Origin: Candidatus Paracaedibacter acanthamoebae
GTDB taxonomy: Bacteria > Pseudomonadota > Alphaproteobacteria > Paracaedibacterales > Paracaedibacteraceae
Length of the DNA: 64,000 nucleotides
Direction of reading: 5' to 3'
Assembly: GCF_000742835.1 (NCBI RefSeq)
Contig: NZ_CP008941.1
Location: 62,001 to 126,000, forward strand
This document shows positions 45,847 to 53,486 of this stretch, piece by piece. Each line of letters starts with the position of its first letter. The first letter of the stretch is position 1. Below the pieces are notes generated by a model that was not told where the DNA came from, did not search any database, and saw only the letters and a list, made by a program, of their open reading frames with translations. The position numbers and the translations under genes were made by a program.

Positions 45847-46731
45847 ATGAGACCCATTGATCTGTCTAAATTAAGACTTATTTATGAAATAGCGCGTGCA
45901 GAAAATATGACTCGTGCAGCTGATAAGCTTAATCTAACGCAATCAGCTTTAAGTAAAGCACTCATTACTTTAGAAGATCAAATTGGAACAAAACTCTTTG
46001 ACAGAATTTCGACCGGCATGCGACTTACGCCTCAAGGGGAAAGATTATGTCTTTTTGCTGAAAACATTCTGCAACAAGCCAGCAGCTTTGAGAGAGTTTT
46101 TTACGAAAAAGAAGATGAAGCGGAAGGTGAGATAAAAATTATTACCACTCCTTTTGTGGGTGCTGTCTGGCTAACCCCTATTTTACCCAGTTTTTTAGAG
46201 AAATATCCTAAAATTAAAATAAAAGTTTTACTTAGAAGTGATAATATTGATATTTCTGAAGGGGATGTTGCTATATGCCTTTTTAGGCCTCACCAACCTG
46301 AATTAATACAAGAACATCTTTTTACGACTTATATTCGTCTTTTTGCTAGTCCCCTATACCTTAAAAAGTTTGGTAAACCTGAAAAACCAGAAGATCTAGA
46401 TAACCATCGGCTTATTACTTATAGGGGTAATTATTATAGTTCATATGGAAGTACCAATTGGGTTTTAAACGTGGGAAGGGAAAAATTTGGTTATCCTAGA
46501 GAATCATATTTTGAAATAGACTCTTTGCATGGAATGTTTAATAGTTGTCTTTATGGAATAGGAATTACAGAGTTACCAGATTACTCGGCTGTATTAAGTT
46601 CTGAGTTTATAGACATATTTCCTGATATAATTGGACCAGAAACTCCCATGTATTATGTGTTCTCCAAGAGGAGAAAAAATTCTAAAAAAATTAGATTATT
46701 ACTAAAATACTTAAAAAGTAAAGGGAAGTGA
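45847..46731 (+). CDS. LysR-type transcriptional regulator, copy 2
   Basis: 294 residues from the ATG at 45847, which aligns with the MRPLDLSKLR start of copy 1; an upstream TTG would add 12 residues from the conserved promoter region and is unlikely. HTH: RAENMTRAADKLNLTQSALSKALITLEDQIGTKLFDRISTG. Effector domain: IKIITTPFVGAVWLTPILPSFLEKYPKIKIKVLLRSDN. Long runs match copy 1, but overall they are clearly diverged paralogues. It points away from the fad operon on the other side and meets peptide gene 2 tail to tail. Confidence 0.92.
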   Translation: MRPIDLSKLRLIYEIARAENMTRAADKLNLTQSALSKALITLEDQIGTKLFDRISTGMRLTPQGERLCLFAENILQQASSFERVFYEKEDEAEGEIKIITTPFVGAVWLTPILPSFLEKYPKIKIKVLLRSDNIDISEGDVAICLFRPHQPELIQEHLFTTYIRLFASPLYLKKFGKPEKPEDLDNHRLITYRGNYYSSYGSTNWVLNVGREKFGYPRESYFEIDSLHGMFNSCLYGIGITELPDYSAVLSSEFIDIFPDIIGPETPMYYVFSKRRKNSKKIRLLLKYLKSKGK

Positions 46732-46766
46732 AGATAGCAATTGATTTCCTATCTTCCTTTACCCTT
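46717..46766 (-). terminator. hairpin between lysR copy 2 and peptide gene 2
   Basis: GAAGATAG (46730-46737) pairs exactly with CTATCTTC (46749-46756), and the stem extends outward through AAGGGAAG against CTTTACCCTT. The LysR stop (46729-46731) is inside the structure. On the minus strand a T-rich tail (TTTACTTTTT) follows. It can act for both converging genes. Confidence 0.65.
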
Positions 46767-46773
46767 AAGCATA

Positions 46774-46839
46774 CTATTTAGCAATGCAGATACATAAATT
46801 TGGGGTACATTCTATCTCTTCTAATTTTACATAACGCAT
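46774..46839 (-). CDS. short peptide gene 2 (21 codons), convergent with LysR
   Basis: Predicted 21-residue peptide beginning MRYVKLEEIE and ending TPNLCICIAK. AAGGA lies 7-8 nt before the ATG. Promoter, leader length (65 nt against 69 from -10 to ATG), palindrome and terminator match those of peptide gene 1. The conserved positions are K5 L6 E7, P13, L15, I17, I19 and K21. The three Cys residues (11, 16, 18) could be oxidised, metal-binding or modified. I do not recognise a family. The general layout recalls small RiPP precursors such as PqqA, but no maturase is near, so that is only a thought. Confidence 0.6.
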   Translation of the reverse strand: MRYVKLEEIECTPNLCICIAK

Positions 46840-46861
46840 AATTTTTTCCTTGTTCTTATTA

Positions 46862-46876
46862 ACAACTATCAGTTGA
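46862..46876. promoter_or_regulatory. 15-nt near-palindrome, candidate operator 2
   Basis: On the minus strand TCAACTGATAGTTGT, against TCAACTAATAGTTGA in cassette 1 (two differences). It lies 28 nt after the -10 box and 22 nt before the ATG, almost the same as in the other copy. Confidence 0.6.
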
Positions 46877-46904
46877 TTTTTACGTTTTTTTAACTATACA
46901 TTTC

Positions 46905-46933
46905 TTAATACCTTTTTTGTGTGCTCCCGTCAA
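46905..46933 (-). promoter_or_regulatory. sigma70-like promoter of peptide gene 2
   Basis: On the minus strand TTGACG (46933-46928), a 17-nt spacer and TATTAA (46910-46905). Spacer length and -10 box are the same as in cassette 1, while most spacer bases differ, so the boxes seem selected. Confidence 0.75.
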
Positions 46934-46939
46934 TGTCAT

Positions 46940-47273
46940 TTGCCCTTGGGTAGAGAAGAGATTTTTTCTCTTTATCTCACCCTAATAGTCAAAAAATATA
47001 TGTGAAATAATTTTAGATTAATGTATTTAAAAGTCTTTTATTTAATAATAAATTATACCATATAAAATATTATCCAATGTTTTATATTAACCTAATTTTT
47101 ATGTCATAATCTTATTCTCTTTCTTCTAAATTTCCAAAAATGGCTTAATTCCTTATCTTTAACCTTAAAGCAACAACTTTTTTTCATAAGACTGAATCTT
47201 TCTTCCCATTTGGAGAATCTTAAGAAATTGCTTATTAAGAGGTCCAGCACCAAATATTTAGAAAGGTTTTATT
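46940..47273. other. AT-rich intergenic region, nothing recognised
   Basis: Very AT-rich spacer upstream of the unknown gene at 47274. It contains an AGAGAAAAAATCTCT-like inverted repeat near 46956-46976 and no open frame that I trust. Confidence 0.4.
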
Positions 47274-47954
47274 ATGATTTCGAGTAATAGGTTAACACCA
47301 TTTAAAGAATTAAAAAATTACGTTACATCTTGGCAGAAGGAAGAGCTGGCTTTCTCCTATGAGCTTGACTGTTCGGTAACGCCAGCCGGGTTGGTATTAA
47401 CATTACATCAGTCCCAGACTGCGTTCTCTTTAGCTATAACAATCCAACCTTCTCCTGATTCTTTACGCATCAGCAGTTTTACGCTTGAAGAAGAGTCCCA
47501 TTTAGGTGATCTCTCTCAGCCCTTGTATGATGCCGCCTTGATTGAAATGGTGCTTCAAGGGCTAGATTTAATTGCCTTCTGTGCCCAACGCTTTAACAAG
47601 CAAGAGGTTAATTTTATGCTTTCTTCGGATGACGCCGATCATCTGACTTCTTTAAAAAGTCTATTCCAGTCCATCTCTACCCATACCACCATTCATGGAA
47701 AACGCCAGCTATTGACGCTAATAATAGGGGACGAGTTCTTTGAAACTATGGAAAGCATGACAGTTCAACTGCACCAAAAATTGTGGGGTCATCAAAAGTC
47801 AGATTTAGTGGTGAGAAAATACTTACAAAGTGCCGATCGAACAAATGCCCCCGTCTTAAGTTTTCTTTCCCTTCATAAGAAAGATACCACTGTACGCCAA
47901 GTTGGAAATGTGATTGCTTTTCCGAAAGCGTCTCAGCATAAAACAGCCATTTAA
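47274..47954 (+). CDS. unknown cytoplasmic protein
   Basis: 226 residues, no signal peptide or membrane span, AGAAAGG ribosome binding site. Composition is balanced, with a beta-rich first half (VTPAGLVLTLHQSQTAFSLAITIQPSPDSLRISSFTLEEE) and helices after it (DAALIEMVLQGLDLIAFCAQRFN). I do not recognise a family or motif. It precedes the XRE regulator gene by about 100 bp and may be co-transcribed. The inverted arm at 36.9-38.5 kb lacks a copy of it. Confidence 0.7.
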   Translation: MISSNRLTPFKELKNYVTSWQKEELAFSYELDCSVTPAGLVLTLHQSQTAFSLAITIQPSPDSLRISSFTLEEESHLGDLSQPLYDAALIEMVLQGLDLIAFCAQRFNKQEVNFMLSSDDADHLTSLKSLFQSISTHTTIHGKRQLLTLIIGDEFFETMESMTVQLHQKLWGHQKSDLVVRKYLQSADRTNAPVLSFLSLHKKDTTVRQVGNVIAFPKASQHKTAI

Positions 47955-48055
47955 AAGTCCCCTAAATTAACAAAGATTTTATCGCTAAAGGAACCAGGTT
48001 TTCTGGGCCTGCAGACCCTTTGTTTACAAAAAATTTAAAAGGTAGTTGTTATACT

Positions 48056-48403
48056 ATGAACTCAAAATTGTCCTCCATAGAAGCCCATATTGGCCAACAA
48101 ATCAAAAAAAGACGGGTGTCTTTAAATCTTAAACAGCATGACTTAGCCAAATTGCTTAAGATTACACAGCAACAACTTTCTAAATATGAACGGGGGATGG
48201 ATAAGTTACCGCCTTATCGCCTGTATCAATTGTGTAAGGTGCTCTCTGTTACACCCAACTTCTTTTTCGACGGCCTAGAGGGTGTGTCAATCTGCCTGAC
48301 CGAGCATGGGAACTGGCTTGTTTATGAAAACTTAAAAGGACAAAAAGTCCAACTTAAACTTTGTGAGCTTTATGGAACGGTTTCGGATGTAAAGATTATA
48401 TAG
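48056..48403 (+). CDS. XRE-family HTH regulator
   Basis: 115 residues from the ATG at 48056. HTH at about 10-66: IGQQIKKRRVSLNLKQHDLAKLLKITQQQLSKYERGMDKLPPYRLYQLCKVLSV. The C-terminal 45 residues (GVSICLTEHGNWLVYENLKGQKVQLKLCELYG) are a small extra part, seen again in the broken copy at 36.9 kb. An upstream in-frame TTG (48020) would add 12 residues and is less likely. Target unknown; it could control the unknown gene before it. Repeat DNA starts right after the stop. Confidence 0.88.
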   Translation: MNSKLSSIEAHIGQQIKKRRVSLNLKQHDLAKLLKITQQQLSKYERGMDKLPPYRLYQLCKVLSVTPNFFFDGLEGVSICLTEHGNWLVYENLKGQKVQLKLCELYGTVSDVKII

Positions 48404-48417
48404 AAAAATAAGAGATC

Positions 48418-48966
48418 ATAGGGTGTTACCGCTTGTTATCTCGAGTTCCCGGCTCTTCGGCCGGGAAAAGGGAGAAAATGGTAAAATAGTAGCCATACAA
48501 AAGAACTTATTCCCCGGACTTGATCCGGGGTCTCGAGATCATAGGGGTCACCGCTTGTCAGCTCGAGTTCCCGGCTCTTTGGCCGGGAAAAGGGAGAAAA
48601 TGGTAAAATAGTAGCCATACAAAAGAACTTATTCCCCGGACTTGATCCGGGGTCTCGAGATCATAGGGGCCACCGCTTGTCAGCTCGAGTCCCGGCTCTT
48701 TGGCCGGGAAAAGGGAGAAAATGGTAAAATAGTAGCCATACAAAAGAACTTATTCCCCGGACTTGATCCGGGGTCTCGAGATCATAGGGGTCACCGCTTG
48801 TCAGCTCGAGTTCCCGGCTCTTTGGCCGGGAAAAGGGAGAAAATGGTAAAATAGTAGCCATACAAAAGAACTTATTCCCCGGACTTGATCCGGGGTCTCG
48901 AGATCATAGGGGCCACCGCTTGTCAGCTCGAGTTCCCGGCCGGAGCACCGCGAAGAGCCGGGAAAA
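48418..48966. repeat. tandem array of about 122-bp palindromic repeats (about 4.5 units)
   Basis: CCCCGGACTTGATCCGGGG occurs at 48512, 48634, 48755 and 48877 (spacings 122, 121, 122). Each unit also contains TCTCGAGATCATAGGGG, a CACCGCTTGTCAGCTCGAG block, the hairpin TTCCCGGCTCTTTGGCCGGGAA and GGTAAAATAGTAGCCATAC. The last unit replaces the hairpin with CCGGCCGGAGCACCGCGAAGAGCCGGG, the inverted loop of the 139-bp family, so the two families share a module. The array ends about 20 bp before the copper chaperone stop. Confidence 0.95.
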
Positions 48967-48987
48967 GAGAGAGGGAGAGAAGGTGAG

Positions 48988-49434
48988 TTAGGCCACCGGA
49001 TTTTGGACGGTATAGTCAATATCGATGGGGCCGGCTTTTTCAAAATTAAGGCGAATTTTCAAGATTTCACCTTCTTTTAACTCGTGCTTTAATCCCATCA
49101 ACATAACATGTAACCCACCGGGTTTAAAATTAACTTCACCGTCTTTGACAATAATGTTGGCCACAGGGCGCATGCGCATGATGCCATTATCATTAATATG
49201 ATCATGAAGCTCAACTGTTTCACAGGCGCTACACTCTGCACTGAGTAATGTGTCGGTTGCTTTCATGCACTTTAATTTAATTGTCATATAAGCGCCGGTG
49301 TTTTTGCCAGCCAGTGCAGGACGCACTAATGGTTGTTCGATGTGAATATTTTGTGATGTCGATTCTGGGCAACAATCAGCCATGGCCCCCGTTGTTGTTA
49401 AGAAAAGAATCGTAAGCAAGAATTTTGCCTTCAT
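48988..49434 (-). CDS. periplasmic copper chaperone PCu(A)C
   Basis: 148 residues with a signal peptide (FLLTILFLTTTGAMA). The copper site consists of the His of ELHDHINDNG, MRMRPV, and the GGLHVMLMGLKHELKEG segment, which is diagnostic. It delivers Cu(I) to the CuA/CuB centre of cytochrome oxidase. Two adjacent Cys (DCCPE) follow the signal peptide and CSAC lies mid-protein, more cysteines than in most members. Stand-alone gene. Confidence 0.93.
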   Translation of the reverse strand: MKAKFLLTILFLTTTGAMADCCPESTSQNIHIEQPLVRPALAGKNTGAYMTIKLKCMKATDTLLSAECSACETVELHDHINDNGIMRMRPVANIIVKDGEVNFKPGGLHVMLMGLKHELKEGEILKIRLNFEKAGPIDIDYTVQNPVA

Positions 49435-49517
49435 TTTTAATCTCCAGAAAGTTATGGTTTTAGATGTACTGAAGAATCATAATAAAAAATAGATGACAGT
49501 TTGTCTCAGGAGGAATA

Positions 49518-50390
49518 ATGGCGGAACAGGATCATAAAAAGCTACCGGATTTTATTTTTATTACCGGTATGTCAGGAGCTGGCCGATCCACAGCTCTTAA
49601 GGTTTTTGAAGATCTGGGGTATACAATTATTGATAACCTCCCGCAATATTTATTCGCCCATTTACATGAAGGCATTCAAGAGGGAAATTTGGGACTTCCC
49701 CTCGTTGTGGGTGTCGATGTTCGCACCCTTGGCGCTCAGGCTGGTAGTTTTTTGAAAACATTAGATAAGTTACGTCAAACCTATAATGTTAAACTTTTAT
49801 ACCTGGGCTGTCACAGTGATGTATTGATGAAGCGCTATAATGTCTCGCGCCACCGTCACCCCTATGGTCACAAAACGTTGGCAGAAGGTATTCAAGAAGA
49901 ACGAGAGCGCTTAGCCCCCATCAAAGCTGTTGCTGACTATGTGATTGATACCTCCTTGCTGTCAGTTGTTACCTTAGGTCGTGTCCTTAAAAATATTTTT
50001 ACGCGGGCGACGTCGCCGCAGTTGCAAATTCGTTTAATCTCTTTTTCTTACCGCAAAGGGTTGCCCGCTGATGCGGATATTGTTTTGGATGCCCGGTTTT
50101 TGGAAAACCCTCATTACGAAGAGCACTTGCAGCCTTTAACGGGGCGGGATGAGCCTGTTGCCAAGTTCTTGCAGCATGATCGATCGTGGACGAGTGTTTT
50201 TACGTCAATTAAGCAAACTCTGGAGCCCACTCTTAAGGGATTTAAAAACTCTGGACGGAGTTATTTGACAATTGCGTGCGGCTGTACAGGCGGACAGCAT
50301 CGATCGGTTTTTATGGTTGAACAGTTAGCCAAATACCTTCAGAAACTTGGAGAAAATGTAATGGTTGAACATCGGGAGTTAGGATTATGA
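49518..50390 (+). CDS. rapZ: RapZ-type nucleotide-binding protein (RNase adapter)
   Basis: 290 residues. Walker A GMSGAGRST at 17-25, VVGVDVR as a Walker B-like strand, LGCHSDVLMKRYNVSRHRHP and TSLLSV in the middle, and the C-terminal signature YLTIACGCTGGQHRSVFMVEQLAKYL. In E. coli RapZ steers RNase E to the GlmZ sRNA and senses GlcN6P; in Alphaproteobacteria it usually sits with PTS genes (ptsN/hprK), absent here. AGGAGGAA ribosome binding site. Overlaps ansA by 4 nt. Confidence 0.94.
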   Translation: MAEQDHKKLPDFIFITGMSGAGRSTALKVFEDLGYTIIDNLPQYLFAHLHEGIQEGNLGLPLVVGVDVRTLGAQAGSFLKTLDKLRQTYNVKLLYLGCHSDVLMKRYNVSRHRHPYGHKTLAEGIQEERERLAPIKAVADYVIDTSLLSVVTLGRVLKNIFTRATSPQLQIRLISFSYRKGLPADADIVLDARFLENPHYEEHLQPLTGRDEPVAKFLQHDRSWTSVFTSIKQTLEPTLKGFKNSGRSYLTIACGCTGGQHRSVFMVEQLAKYLQKLGENVMVEHRELGL

Positions 50391-51397
50391 GTCAAACTGT
50401 AAACAATCCTGTATTGGCCGAGGTAAAGCGGGGCGACCTGATTGAAAATCGTCATCGCGGTAGCTATGCAGTGGTTGATAGTGAAGGCGATCTGATTGCA
50501 GCGGCTGGCAATTATCAGCAGTTGATTTTTGCTAGATCTTCTCTCAAACCCCTGAATGTGCTGGCGATGTTGGTGAGCGGCGCGGCGGACCAATTTAAGG
50601 TGACAGATGCTGAGGTTGTTTTAGCATGTGCATCCCACAGTGGGGAGCCCATTCATGTCAATTTAGTGGGATTATGGTTAGAAAGACTTGGTTTAACAGT
50701 CGATGATTTAGAATGTGGAATTCATGCACCCATGGGGCGAGAGGCTAATAAGCAGCTCCATCTCGCCGGTCAACAGCCGAATCCTTTGCACAATGCCTGC
50801 TCGGGCAAGCATGCTGGTTTTTTGACCTTAGCCAAATTTCTTAATCAAGAGGTGAAGGGATACAGTGCTGTGGGAAGCCCCCTGCAGAATCAAGTCATGC
50901 AGACGGCCGCTGAGATATTGGGGATTGAATGGCAGTCTTCTCCCAAGGGAACAGATGGATGCTCTATCCCCATGATGGGAATGCCCTTAATTACCTTAGC
51001 AAAAGGAATGGCGCGATTAGCCCACCCGGGTGATTTGCGATCCGATCTGCAGAAAGCTTGCGGTCGCGTGACTCAATCTGTTCAAGCCAATCCTCAACTG
51101 ATTGCAGGTACGGGGCGTTTTTGTACCGATATTATTGAAAAAACTGAAGGAAAGATTTTAGTAAAAATGGGCGCTGATGGTGTGTTCACTGGCTGGCTTC
51201 CTGGCAAAAAGTGGGGGATTGCATTGCGTATTGATGATGGTAATCTGAAGGCTGCTGAAGTCGCTATGGCGGATCTATTAAAACGGCTGAAAGTGTTGCA
51301 GAACGATGATCTTTTGGATCATTGGATTCATCAACCCATAAAAACCTGGACCAAAGCCACGGTCGGGCAATTCCAGAGTGGTGTTAATCCAGTATAA
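50387..51397 (+). CDS. ansA: L-asparaginase, Rhizobium-type (thermolabile class)
   Basis: 336 residues. Hallmarks of the R. etli ReAV-type asparaginase: RSSLKP with the Ser-Ser-x-Lys, NACSGKHAG with the Cys-x2-Lys pair and KGTDGCSIP with the third Cys, which together form the zinc/Lys active site. GDLIENRHRGSYAVVDSEG at the N-terminus is also typical. It would hydrolyse L-asparagine to aspartate and ammonia. ATGA overlap with rapZ indicates translational coupling, an odd functional pair. Confidence 0.92.
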   Translation: MSQTVNNPVLAEVKRGDLIENRHRGSYAVVDSEGDLIAAAGNYQQLIFARSSLKPLNVLAMLVSGAADQFKVTDAEVVLACASHSGEPIHVNLVGLWLERLGLTVDDLECGIHAPMGREANKQLHLAGQQPNPLHNACSGKHAGFLTLAKFLNQEVKGYSAVGSPLQNQVMQTAAEILGIEWQSSPKGTDGCSIPMMGMPLITLAKGMARLAHPGDLRSDLQKACGRVTQSVQANPQLIAGTGRFCTDIIEKTEGKILVKMGADGVFTGWLPGKKWGIALRIDDGNLKAAEVAMADLLKRLKVLQNDDLLDHWIHQPIKTWTKATVGQFQSGVNPV

Positions 51398-51950
51398 TTT
51401 TTTGAGCTATTTTTCTTCTATTTATCTTCTGAGACACTTTCGGCAAACCTCGATAGTTGCAGAGGAGTAAGGCTGGGCGAAAGTTAGAAAAATCTTTCAG
51501 TATCCTCTTCGTGATTTAAGAGAAGTATCTGTATGGCCATACTACCAACCAAAGTTCTAAGGAAGAATGAGTAATTCAGGCTTAATAGATAGATGATTAT
51601 ATAACTGCTTCCTATACAATAATTTTTATGCTTTTAGATAACTTTAAAAAATAAGTTTCAAGCGTTATACAGCATTCATTGAAAAATTAGATTTTTTGTG
51701 AGGAGAGATTAAACCTTAATTTAATAGTCTCACAGAGCTTACTCTTTCGAGTTGAGGTATGACAGAAAATAAAGGTCAACTATAAATTTGAAAAACTTAA
51801 CGCGCATAAATCTGAAATTGCTGTTCAACAAAACGAGCTTAAAATAATCTTTGATAGTCTTAAAAGCCTTCTAGGTTAATAATAATTTAATTTTAAACAA
51901 GAAATATATTTTTTTTGTATTAAAAGAAGGAAAAAATTGAAGAGTTATTT
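51398..51950. other. 553-bp AT-rich gap with one possible gene remnant
   Basis: Mostly AT-rich spacer. From 51759 to 51879 a short, once-shifted reading frame gives MTENK and then VNYKFEKLNAHKSEIAVQQ with NELKIIFDSLKSLLG, which looks like the C-terminal coiled tail of a decayed protein. I cannot name the parent. Nothing else seen. Confidence 0.35.
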
Positions 51951-53486
51951 ATGGATTGTTCCTACCGGCTTCTAAACTTGAGTGATAAATTTTTTACTTT
52001 AAAACTTATAGTTGTCTCCATTATTTTATTTCCTTTATGGGAGAGGGTAGAGGCTAAAGAGGATGATTTAATAAGTTTGCATAATCAAATACATCAAGGG
52101 CAAGACGTTTATGCCGCAGGTTTTAATTTACACGGGGCAGATCTTAAAGACTTAAACCTTAAAAATATTAATTTTTCAGGAGCAAATTTAAAGGAAGTAG
52201 ATTTTTCAAGGACGAATTTAAAAGGGGCAAATTTTTCAAGAGCGAATTTAGCAGGAGCGATCTGTGAGGATGCGGAAATGTCCAAAGCGAATTTTTTTCG
52301 TGCAAACCTAAAAGGAGCAAATTTCACAGGTGCAAATCTTAATGGAGCAAAGCTTAAGGAAGCCAGAGTACTTCATTTAAAATATGGTTCTGTACGTTCA
52401 GCAAAAGGGACCTTGTTTGAAAATAAAAGTGTGCTTTTGAAAAGATTAATGGAAGAAGAAAAGGTTTATGCTATTAAAAAGGTATTTCTGGCAGGAGAGA
52501 TACCTTCCATTCCTATAAAGAGAATTTTTTCCTTACAAATTATTCATAAGTATTTGCAGGAAAAATTAGCTAGCTTAAGTAAAAAAGGGCAAGAATATAT
52601 AATTCTCGATTTCCGTTCCTTAAAGGAACCACCCTCTTCCTCTCTTGTAGAGGTTCAAACTGATAAAGCTGAAGAATGTTTAAATTTTTTACAGGCGCCT
52701 CTTTTTAGAACTTTAGTCAAAAGAGTAATACCTATTTGTAAGAATCAAGCTTTAATAATCTTTCTACAAAATGAAAGCAGTATATTGTGGGATAAAAAGC
52801 CTCTCTGTGCTACGCTTGATCTTCATGGAAAAACACCTCTATTACTTAAGTATCAATGGATTGATAATTTTATTCAGAAATCTTGCCGCCATAAAGTCTA
52901 TGCTATAGAAATTATTACGGGCAGAGGACTCCATAATCCTGAAGGTAAAATGGGAATTTTATGGAGTTTATGTCGTGAATATTTATTGAGTAAAAAGTTC
53001 CAGCCTTATGTGCATGAAATTTATTCCATAAGTAAGCAAGGGGGATGGAGAATTGTTCTTAAAAAAGTTAATCAAGTAAAATCAGTAAAAAGAAAAAAAG
53101 AACGCTTTTATAAAACTATGAGTTTTCAAGGAGCAAATCCAGCCTTTAAAACCCAAAAATTGATCCTCATTTCTTCAGACCAAGCTTTAAATCAACAGGA
53201 AAAATTGACTCCTGCTGTAAAATTTAAAAAGTCAAAAAGAAAGTCTAGAGTTAGGCGAGTAACTCCCCCCAATTACCCAAAGCGTAATCTTCTGACATAT
53301 GCAAAAGTCGCTTCTACCGCCGGCAGCTCAAGCACTTGTAAGACTAAAAAGGCCACACCGATGGTAATAATTGGCAAAAAGAGTAAAGGTCCTGCCCGAA
53401 CAAAAAAGCATGTTGCCTCAAGCATTAATTCGCGAAGCCCTTCTAAACCTAAGGGGCATAGTGCTAAAGGTAAGGATAAATCGTAA
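51951..53486 (+). CDS. secreted pentapeptide-repeat/Smr-domain protein with basic tail
   Basis: 511 residues. A hydrophobic segment at 18-30 (KLIVVSIILFPLW) followed by VEA looks like a signal peptide or anchor. Pentapeptide repeats occupy about 57-140 (ANLKG, ANFSR, ANLAG, ANFTG, ANLNG), enough for a short right-handed beta-helix. A middle region of unknown fold follows. At about 286-372 lies an Smr domain: LDLHG (289-293), the ITGRGLHNPEGKMGILW loop near 322-338, and GGWRIVLKK. Smr domains bind or nick DNA/RNA (MutS2 C-terminus) or act as endonucleases. The last 110 residues are Lys/Arg/Ser-rich with clusters KFKKSKRKSRVRR and GKKSKGPARTKK that resemble nuclear localisation signals or nucleic-acid binding tails. 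No operon partner. I know of no described protein with this order. Confidence 0.82.
   Translation: MDCSYRLLNLSDKFFTLKLIVVSIILFPLWERVEAKEDDLISLHNQIHQGQDVYAAGFNLHGADLKDLNLKNINFSGANLKEVDFSRTNLKGANFSRANLAGAICEDAEMSKANFFRANLKGANFTGANLNGAKLKEARVLHLKYGSVRSAKGTLFENKSVLLKRLMEEEKVYAIKKVFLAGEIPSIPIKRIFSLQIIHKYLQEKLASLSKKGQEYIILDFRSLKEPPSSSLVEVQTDKAEECLNFLQAPLFRTLVKRVIPICKNQALIIFLQNESSILWDKKPLCATLDLHGKTPLLLKYQWIDNFIQKSCRHKVYAIEIITGRGLHNPEGKMGILWSLCREYLLSKKFQPYVHEIYSISKQGGWRIVLKKVNQVKSVKRKKERFYKTMSFQGANPAFKTQKLILISSDQALNQQEKLTPAVKFKKSKRKSRVRRVTPPNYPKRNLLTYAKVASTAGSSSTCKTKKATPMVIIGKKSKGPARTKKHVASSINSRSPSKPKGHSAKGKDKS

Noticed and set aside
48423-48861. Open frames of about 60-80 codons in the 122-bp array
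   Set aside because: Same reason: they are translations of palindromic repeat DNA, present on both strands.
38561-48966. CRISPR array
   Set aside because: Units repeat over their whole 122 or 139 bp; there are no short repeats with unique spacers and no cas genes.
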